Shown: positions 35,714 through 44,711, numbered from the stretch's first letter. The stretch is DNA of 64,000 nt from TOLSYN sp963849065 (GCA_963849065.1 CAWKFM010000001.1:1-64000); one strand, 5' to 3'. The notes: a model not told the origin generated them from the sequence alone. A program made the numbers and translations.

Positions 35714-36244
35714 TTATGGCTTGCGCACAAGCTGCGCAGCCAGTTCTTTCTGCAGCTGCGCAAGGTCCACCAGGCCGAGATGCTTCGCAACGATCTTCCC
35801 GTTACGAGCGATCACGATGTTGGCGGGCAGGCCGAGGATTCCGCCGTAGCGGGATGCCAGTTCCTGGGTTCCGAGCACCACCGGGTAGTTGATGCCGAGT
35901 TCGCGGCTGAACTCTGCGACGGGGCGCGTGTCGTCATCCATGGAGACGCCGATGACCTGCAGTCCCTGGTTGCCGTACTTCGATTGCCACTCGACGAAGT
36001 GGGGAATTTCGTCGCGGCAAGGTGAGCACCAGGTGGCAAAGAAATCGAGCAGCACGACTTTGCCCGCGTAATTGGAGAGGCGCATCGGAGCGCCGTTCGG
36101 CTGGTTCAGGCTGAAATCAGGGGCGGACGCCGGCGCAGCGTTGGGGGAAAGCTGCTGGCGGGGATGTCGCGCGATCACGAACACGAGCAGCGCCAAGATC
36201 GCCGCCGCCAGCAGGAGCATGCGTGCGCCCACCCTGCGGCTCAT
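35714..36244 (-). CDS. TlpA/ResA-like membrane-anchored thioredoxin
   Basis: 176 residues: an N-terminal membrane anchor (LLLAAAILALLVFVIA, residues 10-25) and an extracytoplasmic thioredoxin domain with APDFSLNQPNGAPMRLSNYAGKVVLLDFFATWCSPCRDEIP; the WCSPC redox pair is at about 72-76. Later GLPANIVIARNGKIV carries the cis-proline region. It would reduce disulfides in the periplasm, for example in cytochrome c maturation. It overlaps the upstream rhodanese gene by ATGA and ends six bases before the ABC ATPase start, so all three may be one transcript. Confidence 0.9.
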   Translation of the reverse strand: MSRRVGARMLLLAAAILALLVFVIARHPRQQLSPNAAPASAPDFSLNQPNGAPMRLSNYAGKVVLLDFFATWCSPCRDEIPHFVEWQSKYGNQGLQVIGVSMDDDTRPVAEFSRELGINYPVVLGTQELASRYGGILGLPANIVIARNGKIVAKHLGLVDLAQLQKELAAQLVRKP

Positions 36245-36717
36245 CGATTGCCGGAGTCAACCGGATAGCCTTTTTCAGCCCAGTCACTGCCAAAATTATT
36301 GGCGATGTAAAGCGCCTTGGCGTTTTTAAAACCCATCCGGCGAAGCTCGGTGATGGCTGGATTGATATTGGGGCAGCGCGTCCAGGGACAGCATCCGCAG
36401 TAGACAACGATAAAGGCGCTGCGCGGCAGTGGCTCCACGCGCGCGCGCAGCTTCCCTAGGTCATCGGGGTCCGACGCTGGGCCGATGTACTCGGCGCCAC
36501 GTATGTGCGACTGCGCGTAGATCATATGCGGGCCGACGTTGAGGATGAGAGGCTTGGCTTTTCCGGATTGGAGGACCTTGACGAGTTCTTCCGGCTGCAT
36601 CAGCTGAGACTGGGGTATAGCGGTGGCGCTTTGCGCGAACGATGTTTGTGGGAGGGCTGTAATGACGAAGCAGCAGATAGCGAAAATTATTTTTCGGCAA
36701 ACAAGGCGAAGCGTCAT
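36241..36717 (-). CDS. Secreted rhodanese-like protein
   Basis: 158 residues with a signal peptide (IIFAICCFVITALPQTSFA). The rhodanese fold is visible in LILNVGPHMIYAQSHIRGAEYIGPA and the active loop FIVVYCGCCPWTRCPN, where Cys of VVYCGCC fills the catalytic position; the loop has four cysteines, more than usual. Translation is coupled to the TlpA-like gene by a 4-base overlap. This suggests a shared role in periplasmic sulfur or thiol chemistry, an inference from context. Confidence 0.85.
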   Translation of the reverse strand: MTLRLVCRKIIFAICCFVITALPQTSFAQSATAIPQSQLMQPEELVKVLQSGKAKPLILNVGPHMIYAQSHIRGAEYIGPASDPDDLGKLRARVEPLPRSAFIVVYCGCCPWTRCPNINPAITELRRMGFKNAKALYIANNFGSDWAEKGYPVDSGNR

Positions 36718-36810
36718 GGCGTACCTTTCCTGAAGTCAGCAGTATGCCGCAGAACAGTCGCACGGCAAGTCAAGCATTCGGTGGTGGCAGATCGTTGACA
36801 CTGCCAGTAG

Positions 36811-38490
36811 CTAGCTTGAGCTTACGCCAAGCGACACCTCCAGACGCGTTTCAAAATGCCTGTAGGTGGCGAATCCGCCGGATAGATTCTTAACCGCGAA
36901 CCCATGCTGTGACAAGATGCGAGCAGCGTTATAGGAGCGTTGGCCTACCCCGCAATTCAGCCAAATTTCCCGGTCCTTCGGCAATTCGTTCAGACGGCTC
37001 CGCAGCTCAGGCAAGGGAAGATTGATTGCGCCCGCGATGTGACCGGCAGCGAATTCCTCGGGCTGGCGAACATCCACCAACAGCGCTTGGGTGCTGGGCA
37101 ACGCCTCCCACTCGGCCAGCGAAACATCGCCACGCAGCACATTTCCGGCGATCATGCCAGCCATGTTGACCGGGTCCTTGGCGGCGCCGAACTGCGGTGC
37201 GTAGCAAAGCTCAGCCTCTTCCAGATCGAATACGGTTGCACCATTCTGGATCGCCATGGCGATTACATCAATCCGTTTTTCGACGCCGTGCTGTCCCACG
37301 GCCTGGGCACCCAGAATGCGTCCATCCTCGGTGGCAAACAGTAATTTCAAATGGATGGGGCTCGCGCCGGGGTAATAGGAAACATGCTGCCCGGGGTGCA
37401 AGTAGATTTTCTGATAATCGAGAGCTCCAAGGCGGCGAAGTGTTTTCTCGTTGGCACCGGTAGTGGCGACCGTCAGACCGAAGAGACCGCATACAGCAGT
37501 GCCTTGCACGCCGCGAAAGGCTGCATCCTTGCCGCAGATGGAGTCAGCGGCCACTCGTCCCTGGCGGTTGGCCGGTCCGGCCAAAGGAACGACAGCCCAC
37601 TCGCCGGTCACCGGATTCTGCGTCTCTACTGCATCGCCCACCGCCCAGATGTTTGGATCGCTGGTGCGCATCTGCTTGTCAACGCGGATTCCCCCGCGTT
37701 CTCCGATGGTCAATCCCGCTTCTTTGGCAAGTTCTATCTCCGGCCGTACGCCGATGGAGAGGATCACCAAATCGGCGGAGAGGCGCGCGCCGGATTTGGT
37801 TTTGACGATTAAACTGCCGGACGAGGACTGCTCAAATCCTTCCAGCCCATCGGACAAGTGAAGGCTGACGCCATTCCGGGCCAAGTGCGACTGTACCGGC
37901 TCCGCCATCTCCGGATCGAGCGGCGGCAACACCTGGTCGAGCATCTCCACGACAGTCACGGAGATTCCGCGAGCTGTGAGATTTTCGGCCATTTCCAGAC
38001 CGACGAGACCGCCGCCGATGATGACCGCGCGCCCGACTTTTCGCTCTGCTATCCACGACCGAATCTGGCGGCTATCTGGGATGGTGCGAAGCACGAAGAT
38101 GCCAGGGAGATCGATTCCCGGAAGGTGTGGTCGAATGGGGGTGGCACCCGGCGAGAGGACCAGGGCATCGTATTTTTCCCTGTAGACCGCGCCGGTGCGT
38201 AACCGCTTCACCTCGATTTCACCGTGCTCCCGGTCGATGGCCGTGACTTCGTTTTCGGTGCGGACCTCAATATTGAAGCGGGCTTTGAAGAGTTCGGCAG
38301 AGGCCAGCAGCAACTTCTTTTCATCTTCGATCACGTTGCCCACGTAGTAGGGCAGGCCGCAGTTTGCAAACGAGACGTAAGGGCCGCGATCGAACAGCAC
38401 GATCTCGGCATCTTCCGCCTGCCTGCGTACTCGTGCCGCGCAGGACGCACCTCCAGCAACGCCGCCAACGATCAAAATTTTCTTCGCCAT
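36811..38490 (-). CDS. CoA-disulfide-reductase-like FAD oxidoreductase fused to rhodanese
   Basis: 559 residues. Residues 1-445: pyridine-nucleotide-disulfide oxidoreductase with FAD motif KILIVGGVAGGASCAARVRR, single active cysteine in SFANCGLPYYVG (Cys44, as in CoA disulfide reductases), NAD(P) motif AVIIGGGLVGLEMAENL and IWAVGDAVETQNPVTG. Residues 460-550: rhodanese domain with LVDVRQPEEFAAGHIAGAINLPL and active LNCGVGQRS (Cys near 513). Such fusions act on CoA persulfides, polysulfides or CoA disulfide. Likely a cytoplasmic thiol/persulfide reductase. It lies next to the periplasmic rhodanese gene, both on the minus strand. Confidence 0.9.
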   Translation of the reverse strand: MAKKILIVGGVAGGASCAARVRRQAEDAEIVLFDRGPYVSFANCGLPYYVGNVIEDEKKLLLASAELFKARFNIEVRTENEVTAIDREHGEIEVKRLRTGAVYREKYDALVLSPGATPIRPHLPGIDLPGIFVLRTIPDSRQIRSWIAERKVGRAVIIGGGLVGLEMAENLTARGISVTVVEMLDQVLPPLDPEMAEPVQSHLARNGVSLHLSDGLEGFEQSSSGSLIVKTKSGARLSADLVILSIGVRPEIELAKEAGLTIGERGGIRVDKQMRTSDPNIWAVGDAVETQNPVTGEWAVVPLAGPANRQGRVAADSICGKDAAFRGVQGTAVCGLFGLTVATTGANEKTLRRLGALDYQKIYLHPGQHVSYYPGASPIHLKLLFATEDGRILGAQAVGQHGVEKRIDVIAMAIQNGATVFDLEEAELCYAPQFGAAKDPVNMAGMIAGNVLRGDVSLAEWEALPSTQALLVDVRQPEEFAAGHIAGAINLPLPELRSRLNELPKDREIWLNCGVGQRSYNAARILSQHGFAVKNLSGGFATYRHFETRLEVSLGVSSS

Positions 38491-38651
38491 CTGAGTTCTC
38501 CTTTTCGAATCCGCTGGATAGTTCCGGGGGGTTCCAACGTGGCGGTGTTAGCCTCGCCTCCGCTTTGCCTGTGCCTCTACTCTGAAGAGCTAGCACTCGA
38601 GGAAAAGGATTCATCTGCCGGCACAAAGCAATGCGGTGGAGGTGTTGGGCG

Positions 38652-38900
38652 TCACTCGGCAAAGAGGCGCTGGTAGGTTGCGTCGTCGACCGGGACGAAT
38701 TCCACCAGCGGGAACGGACCTTGCAGTTTGGCGGCGATGCTGGCAGCGAAGGGTGCGGGTAGTTTTTCGAGCTCGTGCAACAGGCGCGCTTCGGGGACGC
38801 CGTGGAAACCTTTGCGGACAGAATCGTTGTTGGCGTCGACAAACCCGAAGTTATAGAAGCCGGGCGAAGGGGATACGATCGCGACTCGAATCCTGGGCAT
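38652..38900 (-). CDS. Small hypothetical protein
   Basis: 82 residues, starting MPRIRVAIVSPSPGFYNFGF and ending DDATYQRLFAE. The composition looks like a real soluble protein, with no membrane segment or known motif. There is no good ribosome-binding site before the ATG. It lies between the CoADR-rhodanese and the next hypothetical, all on the minus strand. Not recognised. Confidence 0.5.
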   Translation of the reverse strand: MPRIRVAIVSPSPGFYNFGFVDANNDSVRKGFHGVPEARLLHELEKLPAPFAASIAAKLQGPFPLVEFVPVDDATYQRLFAE

Positions 38901-39030
38901 AACGGAATTAGATGGCGGGCGGGAGCGACGCGACGCCGTGAATGGCCGCCCGCAAAATCAAAGTCAAATCGAACAAGCTCAACTTCAACTGCCCCCACGC
39001 AAGAAGGCTTGAATGGGCTACCCGCATTTT

Positions 39031-40059
39031 TTATTTCTTGTTCGGCGCGGTTTCGCCCTGGACGGCGTCGTGGGCGGGCTGGGCAACGAGTTTGCGCAGA
39101 AAGCTGGGAGGGATGGTAGCGGTGATTTCGGCGCGGTTGTCGCTCTGGCCGACCTTGATGGAGTCGAACACGGCTTTTACGTCGGCGTCGCCGGCGCCCG
39201 AGGCGGTGCTGGCCTGGATGCCGCGGAAGACGGCGAGGAAGGTCGAGGTCTGGTCGGTGAACTGGCGGGCGGCCTGCTCGCTCTGGGTATAGAAGTCGGC
39301 GCGGGCGTGGATGGTGGTCAGCATGCGCAGCGAGACCACGACATCGCAGTCGCCGGGGAGTCCGACATCGATGCCGCCAGGCAGGGTAAAGGAGGATGTG
39401 GAGTTGGGCCAGTTCGACGAGGCGGGCAGGTGCGCGATGGCCCAGAGCAGGCTGCCCAGCGGAATCTTGCGGTAGTATTCGCGCACCAGCGCCGGGCCTC
39501 CGAAGGGAAGGGCAACTTTTTTGAAGCGGTCGATGATGCCGTGGATGACGCCGGGGTCGTCCACGTTGGAGATAGCCACGGTGTCGATGGCCAGCAGGGC
39601 GATGCGCAGGGTGCGGTTTTCGATGGGGAAGGAAAAGACGTCGACGCCGCGATAGGCTTCCAGCGAGCGGGCATGCTGGTGCAGATACTGCGGAAGCTTG
39701 GTGGGATCGTAGTGGCCGACCAGGACTTCGGTATATCGGGTATCGCTGCGCGCGGCCCCGCGCGCTTTGGGAGAGCCGCGATGCACGGCCATGGCAGCCT
39801 CGTCGAGATCACGCTCGAAGGAGAAGCCGGTTTCGCGCACGAATTCCTCGTAGCCGGGAGCGAGCTGGGGCAGCGGCTGATCGAAGGCGGTGAGGTTGCG
39901 CACGGTGGCGAGGTCCACGTAGATCACGGCATCGGCTTCAGGGAGCAGGCGCGCGGGCTCGGGCGCGGCTTGCTTGCGCAGCACCACCACGATGCCGACG
40001 GCGGCGACAAACAGCAAAACGCAGATCGAAATGATGACGAGCTGGCGGCGGGCTTTCAT
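39031..40059 (-). CDS. Membrane-anchored hypothetical protein
   Basis: 342 residues with an N-terminal anchor (LVIISICVLLFVAAVGIVVVL, residues 7-27) followed by a long soluble part beginning LLPEADAVIYVDLATVRN, a pattern seen in DUF3352-like proteins that carry internal structural repeats. The remaining sequence (GVDVFSFPIENRTLRIALLAIDTVAISN) agrees with that type. No catalytic motif. It ends with a charged tail. Probably periplasmic, anchored in the inner membrane; role unknown. Confidence 0.7.
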   Translation of the reverse strand: MKARRQLVIISICVLLFVAAVGIVVVLRKQAAPEPARLLPEADAVIYVDLATVRNLTAFDQPLPQLAPGYEEFVRETGFSFERDLDEAAMAVHRGSPKARGAARSDTRYTEVLVGHYDPTKLPQYLHQHARSLEAYRGVDVFSFPIENRTLRIALLAIDTVAISNVDDPGVIHGIIDRFKKVALPFGGPALVREYYRKIPLGSLLWAIAHLPASSNWPNSTSSFTLPGGIDVGLPGDCDVVVSLRMLTTIHARADFYTQSEQAARQFTDQTSTFLAVFRGIQASTASGAGDADVKAVFDSIKVGQSDNRAEITATIPPSFLRKLVAQPAHDAVQGETAPNKK

Positions 40060-40382
40060 GGAAGGCGGATCAGTCCAATGCAGGTCAGCGTCAGGTACGG
40101 GGCAACCGGCGGATTTGCGGCTGCGGGCGCTTGGTGGCTACTCGAAATGTTTGCTAAAATCATACTTGGTGCCGAATGATAGCATCCGGTGGGGCTTCGA
40201 GTCCTGCGGGGCGGCGCCGGGCGCCGGTACGGGGAAGCGAGTTGGGCGACGTGTTGTACGTGACCTTGCAAGTGGCATTGTCATGAGACAAGCCGGCGTG
40301 CTATCTTCGCTTTGGAGTCCCAGACGCCGGTTCAGTTTCCGAAGCGCAGCCGGTGCGGTATGGCCGATGGCGGCTTTGGTGG
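40060..40382. other. Region upstream of the tRNA-tuf cluster
   Basis: 323 bp with no gene. It contains a GC-rich inverted stretch around 40210-40235 and a promoter candidate at 40278-40307 for the tRNA operon. Confidence 0.4.
40278..40307 (+). promoter_or_regulatory. Candidate promoter of the tRNA-tuf operon
   Basis: TTGTCA, 18-base spacer, TATCTT; predicted start near 40314, about 70 bases before the first tRNA. Confidence 0.45.
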
Positions 40383-40458
40383 GCTGGCGTAGCTCAGCTG
40401 GTAGAGCATCTGATTTGTAATCAGAGGGTCGGGGGTTCAAATCCCTTCGCCAGCTCCA
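40383..40458 (+). tRNA. tRNA-Thr (anticodon TGT)
   Basis: Acceptor GCTGGCG / CGCCAGC, discriminator T, encoded CCA. Anticodon stem CTGAT / ATCAG with loop TTGTAAT region gives TGT. T-arm GGGGGTTCAAATCCC. First of four tRNAs in the tuf cluster. Confidence 0.96.
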
Positions 40459-40726
40459 AGTTTGGTGGTTTGGTTTCGTGGCGCGCGGCGGTTGCGCGAC
40501 GAGGCAAGATCCAAGTGCGGTTTTCTTTCCGAGAGAAGCGCTCTCCCAAAGGATCTATTTCCTGGAACGACGGCGATTGCCGTCTATGGCGGAGCGCGGT
40601 CTTTGGGAAATCCGCGGCGGGCTCAAACGCCCGTGAAGGGTCTTTGAAAGTTTGCCCGGAGTAGTATGCGCGGGGCGATTGCGCGGCGCGGTTGTGCGCT
40701 GCGGTGTAATCCGCCGATAAGTTTGC

Positions 40727-40813
40727 GCACAGGTGGGTGAGTGGTTAAAACCAACAGACTGTAAATCTGTCGGCCTTAGGTCTACGGAGGTTCGAATCCT
40801 CCCCTGTGCACCA
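40727..40813 (+). tRNA. tRNA-Tyr (anticodon GTA)
   Basis: Acceptor GCACAGG / CCTGTGC, discriminator A, encoded CCA. Anticodon stem CAGA / TCTG with GTA, and the long variable arm of a class II tRNA (CGGCCTTAGGTCTACGG). Matches the tyrU position of the E. coli cluster. Confidence 0.96.
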
Positions 40814-40910
40814 TTTTTGCATGATGTGCGTTGGCCGCCGTTTCGGGTTAGCCGTCGTTTGGGGTTAACCGAAGAAGTGGCGCGGCCTTCGCAGGTGGGA
40901 TTGAGCAGTG

Positions 40911-41150
40911 ATGGCGAGAGACAAGCGGTTTTGGGTCGCCATGGGCGCCTTTGTTGGATTGGGCGCGCTGGAATGGGAGACATTGAGCTCGGAGACGATC
41001 CGAGTGGTCAACGGCCCGAACGGCCAGCCGCTGCTGGACATCAGTTGGCGAGGCGCGGCGCTGGCGGTGTTGGCGCTGTTTGCCTTCCGCAGCTGGATTC
41101 ATCGCAAGCGCGAGGAAGTGGAAGAGCGCGGACGTTCCGGGCAGCAGTGA
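40911..41150 (+). CDS. Small hypothetical protein lodged between tRNA genes
   Basis: 79 residues from ATG 40911 (a GTG three bases upstream is also possible). It starts MARDKRFWVAMGAFVGLGALEW (one weak hydrophobic stretch), has ISWRGAALAVLALFAFRSWI (a clear membrane helix, about 45-63) and ends in a highly charged tail RKREEVEERGRS. GGTGGGA lies about 12 bases upstream. It sits between tRNA-Tyr and tRNA-Gly in the same direction, so its mRNA would be released from a tRNA precursor. Not recognised. Confidence 0.65.
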   Translation: MARDKRFWVAMGAFVGLGALEWETLSSETIRVVNGPNGQPLLDISWRGAALAVLALFAFRSWIHRKREEVEERGRSGQQ

Positions 41151-41161
41151 GTGACGAGCGG

Positions 41162-41236
41162 GCGGGAGTAACTCAGTGGTAGAGTCTCAGCCTTCCAAGC
41201 TGTTGGTCGCGGGTTCGATTCCCGTCTCCCGCTCCA
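41162..41236 (+). tRNA. tRNA-Gly (anticodon TCC)
   Basis: Acceptor GCGGGAG / CTCCCGC, discriminator T, encoded CCA. Anticodon loop CTTCCAA gives TCC. The outermost anticodon-stem pair is T-T, otherwise standard. Confidence 0.95.
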
Positions 41237-41273
41237 TAAAATTTCGCAGGTCGTATATACTGCAGTTGTAGAT

Positions 41274-41349
<76 letters not shown>

Positions 41350-41379
41350 TTTTTTCAGCCAGGCCGAGCCGGTCCCGCG

Positions 41380-41398
41380 GCCCTCCCTTGCGGAGGGC
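41380..41398 (+). other. Hairpin in the tRNA-tuf leader
   Basis: GCCCTCC / GGAGGGC stem with a 5-nt loop between the last tRNA and tuf. It lacks a T-run; possibly a processing or regulatory structure. Confidence 0.4.
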
Positions 41399-41476
41399 TG
41401 TTGTGGGTTCGGCGGCTGAACCGGGTCTGCGCGGGAAGTACGTGAAAATCCACCGTAACTACTAGGGCGAAGAGCA

Positions 41477-42661
41477 ATGGCGAAAGAGAAATTTGACCGC
41501 AGCAAGCCGCACGTGAACGTTGGGACGATCGGGCATATCGATCATGGCAAGACGACGCTGACGGCGGCGATCACGAAGGTGCTGGCAAAGCACAATCCGA
41601 ACATCAAATTCCGCTCGTTCGACTCGATCGACAATGCGCCGGAAGAGCGCGAGCGCGGCATTACGATTGCCACGGCGCACGTGGAGTATGAGACGGCCAA
41701 CCGTCACTACGCTCACGTGGATTGCCCGGGCCACGCCGATTACATCAAGAACATGATCACCGGCGCGGCGCAGATGGACGGCGCCATTCTGGTGGTTGCG
41801 GCCACCGACGGCCCGATGCCGCAGACCAAGGAGCACGTGCTGCTGGCGCGCCAGGTGGGCGTTCCCTGCGTGGTGGTGTTCCTGAACAAGTGTGACGCGG
41901 TGGAAGATCCGGAGCTGATCGACCTGGTGGAGATGGAAGTCCGCGAACTGCTGTCGAAGTACAAGTTCCCGGGCGACGACCTGCCGGTGATTCGGGGCTC
42001 GGCCCTGGGCGCGCTGAACGGCGAACCGCAGTGGGAAAAGAGCGTGGACGAGCTGATGGCTGCGGTGGACGCCTATGTTCCGCTGCCGGCGCGCGCCATC
42101 GACCAGCCGTTCCTGATGCCGATCGAAGATATTTTTTCGATCTCGGGACGCGGCACGGTGGTGACGGGCCGTATCGAGCGCGGCAAGGTGAAGGTAGGCG
42201 AGGAAGTCGAAATCGTGGGCTTCCGCGACACGCGCAAGACGGTTGTGACCGGCGTGGAAATGTTCAAGAAGCAGCTGGACGAAGGCCTGGCGGGCGACAA
42301 CGCTGGACTGCTGCTGCGCGGCATCGGCAAGGATGACGTGGAACGCGGCATGGTGCTGGCCAAGACGGGTTCGATTACGCCGCACACCAAGATCAAGGGC
42401 GAGGTCTACATTCTGTCCAAGGAAGAAGGCGGGCGTCATACGCCGTTCTTCAACGGCTACCGTCCGCAGTTTTATTTCCGGACGACGGACGTGACGGGTG
42501 TGGCGAAGCTGCCGGAAGGCGTCGAGATGGTGATGCCGGGCGACAACGTTGCACTGGAGATCGAGTTGATTACTCCGGTGGCCATGGAAAAGGGCCTGCG
42601 CTTTGCCATCCGCGAAGGCGGCCGCACGGTGGGCGCCGGAACGATTACGGAAATTCTGTAA
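41477..42661 (+). CDS. tuf: Elongation factor Tu
   Basis: A 394-residue GTPase that delivers aminoacyl-tRNA to the ribosome. G1 GHIDHGKTTLTAAIT (residues 15-30), G2 RGITIATAHVEYET, G3 DCPGHADYIKNMITGAAQMDGAILVV, G4 NKCD and G5 SAL are all present, with domains II and III complete to AGTITEIL. It lies directly after the Thr-Tyr-Gly-Thr tRNA genes, as E. coli tufB does, and before rpmG. No second copy is in this window. Confidence 0.98.
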   Translation: MAKEKFDRSKPHVNVGTIGHIDHGKTTLTAAITKVLAKHNPNIKFRSFDSIDNAPEERERGITIATAHVEYETANRHYAHVDCPGHADYIKNMITGAAQMDGAILVVAATDGPMPQTKEHVLLARQVGVPCVVVFLNKCDAVEDPELIDLVEMEVRELLSKYKFPGDDLPVIRGSALGALNGEPQWEKSVDELMAAVDAYVPLPARAIDQPFLMPIEDIFSISGRGTVVTGRIERGKVKVGEEVEIVGFRDTRKTVVTGVEMFKKQLDEGLAGDNAGLLLRGIGKDDVERGMVLAKTGSITPHTKIKGEVYILSKEEGGRHTPFFNGYRPQFYFRTTDVTGVAKLPEGVEMVMPGDNVALEIELITPVAMEKGLRFAIREGGRTVGAGTITEIL

Positions 42662-42769
42662 GAACGGAAACCCTCGGCGGGTGGCGATCAAAAGCCGCCC
42701 GCCGATATCCGGGCTCTGACCCGGACAAGGCCCGACGGAAAACCTTCGGGTAATCGAAAGGAATGGCAT

Positions 42770-42922
42770 ATGCCTCGTGAAATTGTTCAACTGCAGTGCA
42801 CGGCGTGTAAGAATAAGAACTACTCGACGACCAAGAACCGCAAGACCACAACCGAGCGTCTCGAGTTCAGCAAGTTTTGCCGCAAGTGCCGCAAGCACAC
42901 GGACCATCGGGAAGTGAAGTAG
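42770..42922 (+). CDS. rpmG: 50S ribosomal protein L33
   Basis: A 50-residue ribosomal protein. It starts MPREIVQLQCTACKNKNYST and contains the second cysteine pair in FCRKCRKHT, so this is the zinc-binding (C+) form with two CxxC pairs. GAAAGGAATG precedes the ATG by a few bases. The position between tuf and secE is the standard one. Confidence 0.95.
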   Translation: MPREIVQLQCTACKNKNYSTTKNRKTTTERLEFSKFCRKCRKHTDHREVK

Positions 42923-43055
42923 GCGCGATGGATGCGGGCCGGAACCGGTCTGCAGGCGCGCCTCGCCGGCCCCGGCCGGGAATTCGCGCAGCGTTTCCGG
43001 TTTTCATCCAACGGTTTGAACCCAGGCCGGCAACAACCGAGGCCGGTGGCAATGC

Positions 43056-43130
43056 AGGGGCGTAGGCTCAACGGTAAACCGGCGGTCTCCAAAACCGTTT
43101 TTGGGGGTTCGAATCCCTCCGCCCCTGCCA
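43056..43130 (+). tRNA. tRNA-Trp (anticodon CCA)
   Basis: Acceptor AGGGGCG / CGCCCCT, discriminator G, encoded CCA. Anticodon loop CTCCAAA gives CCA. It lies between rpmG and secE, the usual site for tRNA-Trp in many bacteria. Confidence 0.95.
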
Positions 43131-43232
43131 TGATTGACCGATGGCCTGAGTTTGGGATGGCGAAGAGAATTTCGTAGTAAGCGGCTCCGCGGAGAGTGAC
43201 GAAGGTCATTCCGCAGAGCGCGCGAAAGTAGG

Positions 43233-43505
43233 ATGGGTATGGCGAAGGCAGCAATCGCGAGCGCAGGCGAAGATAACAGTTTTATCAACCAGGTCAAGGC
43301 CCTGCCGGAGCGCATCAAATCGTTTTACGGCGACGTCCGCAACGAGATGCGCAAAGTTACGGTGCCGAACCGCAAGGAAGTGGAGGCGACGACGATCGTG
43401 GTGATCATCTGCGTCTTTATCTTCGGCGTCTACTTTTGGATCGTGGACAGCGTTTTGATCGGGCCTGCGCTGGATCATATTTTTAAGTACTTCAGCACGC
43501 ACTAG
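43233..43505 (+). CDS. secE: Preprotein translocase subunit SecE
   Basis: A 90-residue single-span SecE. The amphipathic region IKSFYGDVRNEMRKVTVPNRKEVEATT precedes the membrane helix IVVIICVFIFGVYFWIVDSVL. It clamps SecY in the inner-membrane translocon. Start M1 or M3 (ATG ATG-like MGM). Directly upstream of nusG as in most bacteria. Confidence 0.94.
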   Translation: MGMAKAAIASAGEDNSFINQVKALPERIKSFYGDVRNEMRKVTVPNRKEVEATTIVVIICVFIFGVYFWIVDSVLIGPALDHIFKYFSTH

Positions 43506-43551
43506 CGAGGGCCCGCCGCTCCGCCCTGAATGGCCGGCGCGAAGGGAAACT

Positions 43552-44193
43552 ATGGAAGACACTATAAAGCACGAAGGCAACGGAGCGGACGAGACGCCGG
43601 AGATCGGCGCGCCCGCTACACCCGCTGCGCCGGAGACGCCGGAAACGGTCGGGAATCCGCGGATGAAGTGGTACATCATCCACGCCTACTCGGGGTTTGA
43701 GCGCAAGGTGCGGGAGTCGCTGGAGTCGCGCATTCGCGCCTTCGGGCTGGAGGACCGCATGGGCCGGGTCCTGATTCCCACCGAGACCGTCACCGAGATC
43801 CGCAACAACAAGAAGTACACCCGCGAGAGCATGTTCTATCCCGGCTACGTTCTGATCGAGATGGACATGGATGACGAAGTCTGGCACATGGTGAAATCGA
43901 CGCCGCGGGTGACCGGCTTTGTGGGCACCGGCCAGCAGCCGACGCCGCTCTCCGACGAGGAAGTCAAACAGATCGTCTATCGCGTGGCCGACAGCAAGGA
44001 AAAGCCCAAGCTCAAGATCAAGTACGAAAAGAACGAGACGGTGCGCATCATCGAAGGCCCGTTTGCCACCTTTACCGGCGTGGTGGACGAAGTCAACGAG
44101 GATCGCGAGACGTTGAAGGTGATGGTCACCATCTTCGGCCGTTCGACTCCGGTGGAGTTGGAGTTCGGCCAGGTGGAGAAGGTTTTAAGTTAA
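43552..44193 (+). CDS. nusG: Transcription termination/antitermination factor NusG
   Basis: 213 residues. An acidic, Pro/Ala-rich N-terminal extension of about 35 residues precedes the NGN domain (MKWYIIHAYSGFERKVRESLESRI, then FYPGYVLIEMDMDDEVWHMVKSTPRVTGFVG). The C-terminal KOW domain has VRIIEGPFATFTGVVDEVNEDR and ends in the typical PVELEFGQVEKV. It binds RNA polymerase and links it to Rho or the ribosome. Confidence 0.97.
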   Translation: MEDTIKHEGNGADETPEIGAPATPAAPETPETVGNPRMKWYIIHAYSGFERKVRESLESRIRAFGLEDRMGRVLIPTETVTEIRNNKKYTRESMFYPGYVLIEMDMDDEVWHMVKSTPRVTGFVGTGQQPTPLSDEEVKQIVYRVADSKEKPKLKIKYEKNETVRIIEGPFATFTGVVDEVNEDRETLKVMVTIFGRSTPVELEFGQVEKVLS

Positions 44194-44279
44194 CGAAATT
44201 CATTCAGCGTGCGCCGAGAGTAGCGCCGGGCCGAAAATCCTAGACCCAGAGCGGTGCAGGCATAAGGAAGGTTAAAGAC

Positions 44280-44711
44280 ATGGCAAAGAAAGTCACAGGA
44301 TCAGTCAAGCTGCAGGTTATAGCGGGGAAGGCAACTCCGGCTCCCCCGATCGGTCCCGCGCTTGGTCAGGCGCAGGTCAACATCATGGAGTTCTGCAAGC
44401 AGTTCAACGCGCGCACGCAGAACAAGGAGTTGGAAGGGCTGGTCATTCCGGTGGTTATCACCGTGTTCAGCGACCGCACGTTCACCTTCATCACCAAGAC
44501 GCCGCCGGTGGCGGTGCTGCTGAAAAAGACCGCGGGCATCGCCAAGGGTTCGGGCACTCCTAACAAAGACAAAGTTGGCAAGGTGACCGAAAAGCAAGTG
44601 TTGGAGATCGCCAAGCAGAAGATGCCGGATCTGAACGCCGCCTCGCTGGAAGCCGCGGTGAAGAGCGTCAAGGGCACTGCGCGCTCGATGGGCTTGGATG
44701 TGATCGCGTAA
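44280..44711 (+). CDS. rplK: 50S ribosomal protein L11
   Basis: 143 residues beginning MAKKVTGSVKLQVIAGKATPAPPIGPALGQAQ and including the conserved C-terminal RNA-binding part LEAAVKSVKGTARSMGLDV. It forms the GTPase-associated stalk base. An AAGGAAGG site precedes the ATG. It is followed after a 217-bp gap by rplA. Confidence 0.98.
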   Translation: MAKKVTGSVKLQVIAGKATPAPPIGPALGQAQVNIMEFCKQFNARTQNKELEGLVIPVVITVFSDRTFTFITKTPPVAVLLKKTAGIAKGSGTPNKDKVGKVTEKQVLEIAKQKMPDLNAASLEAAVKSVKGTARSMGLDVIA

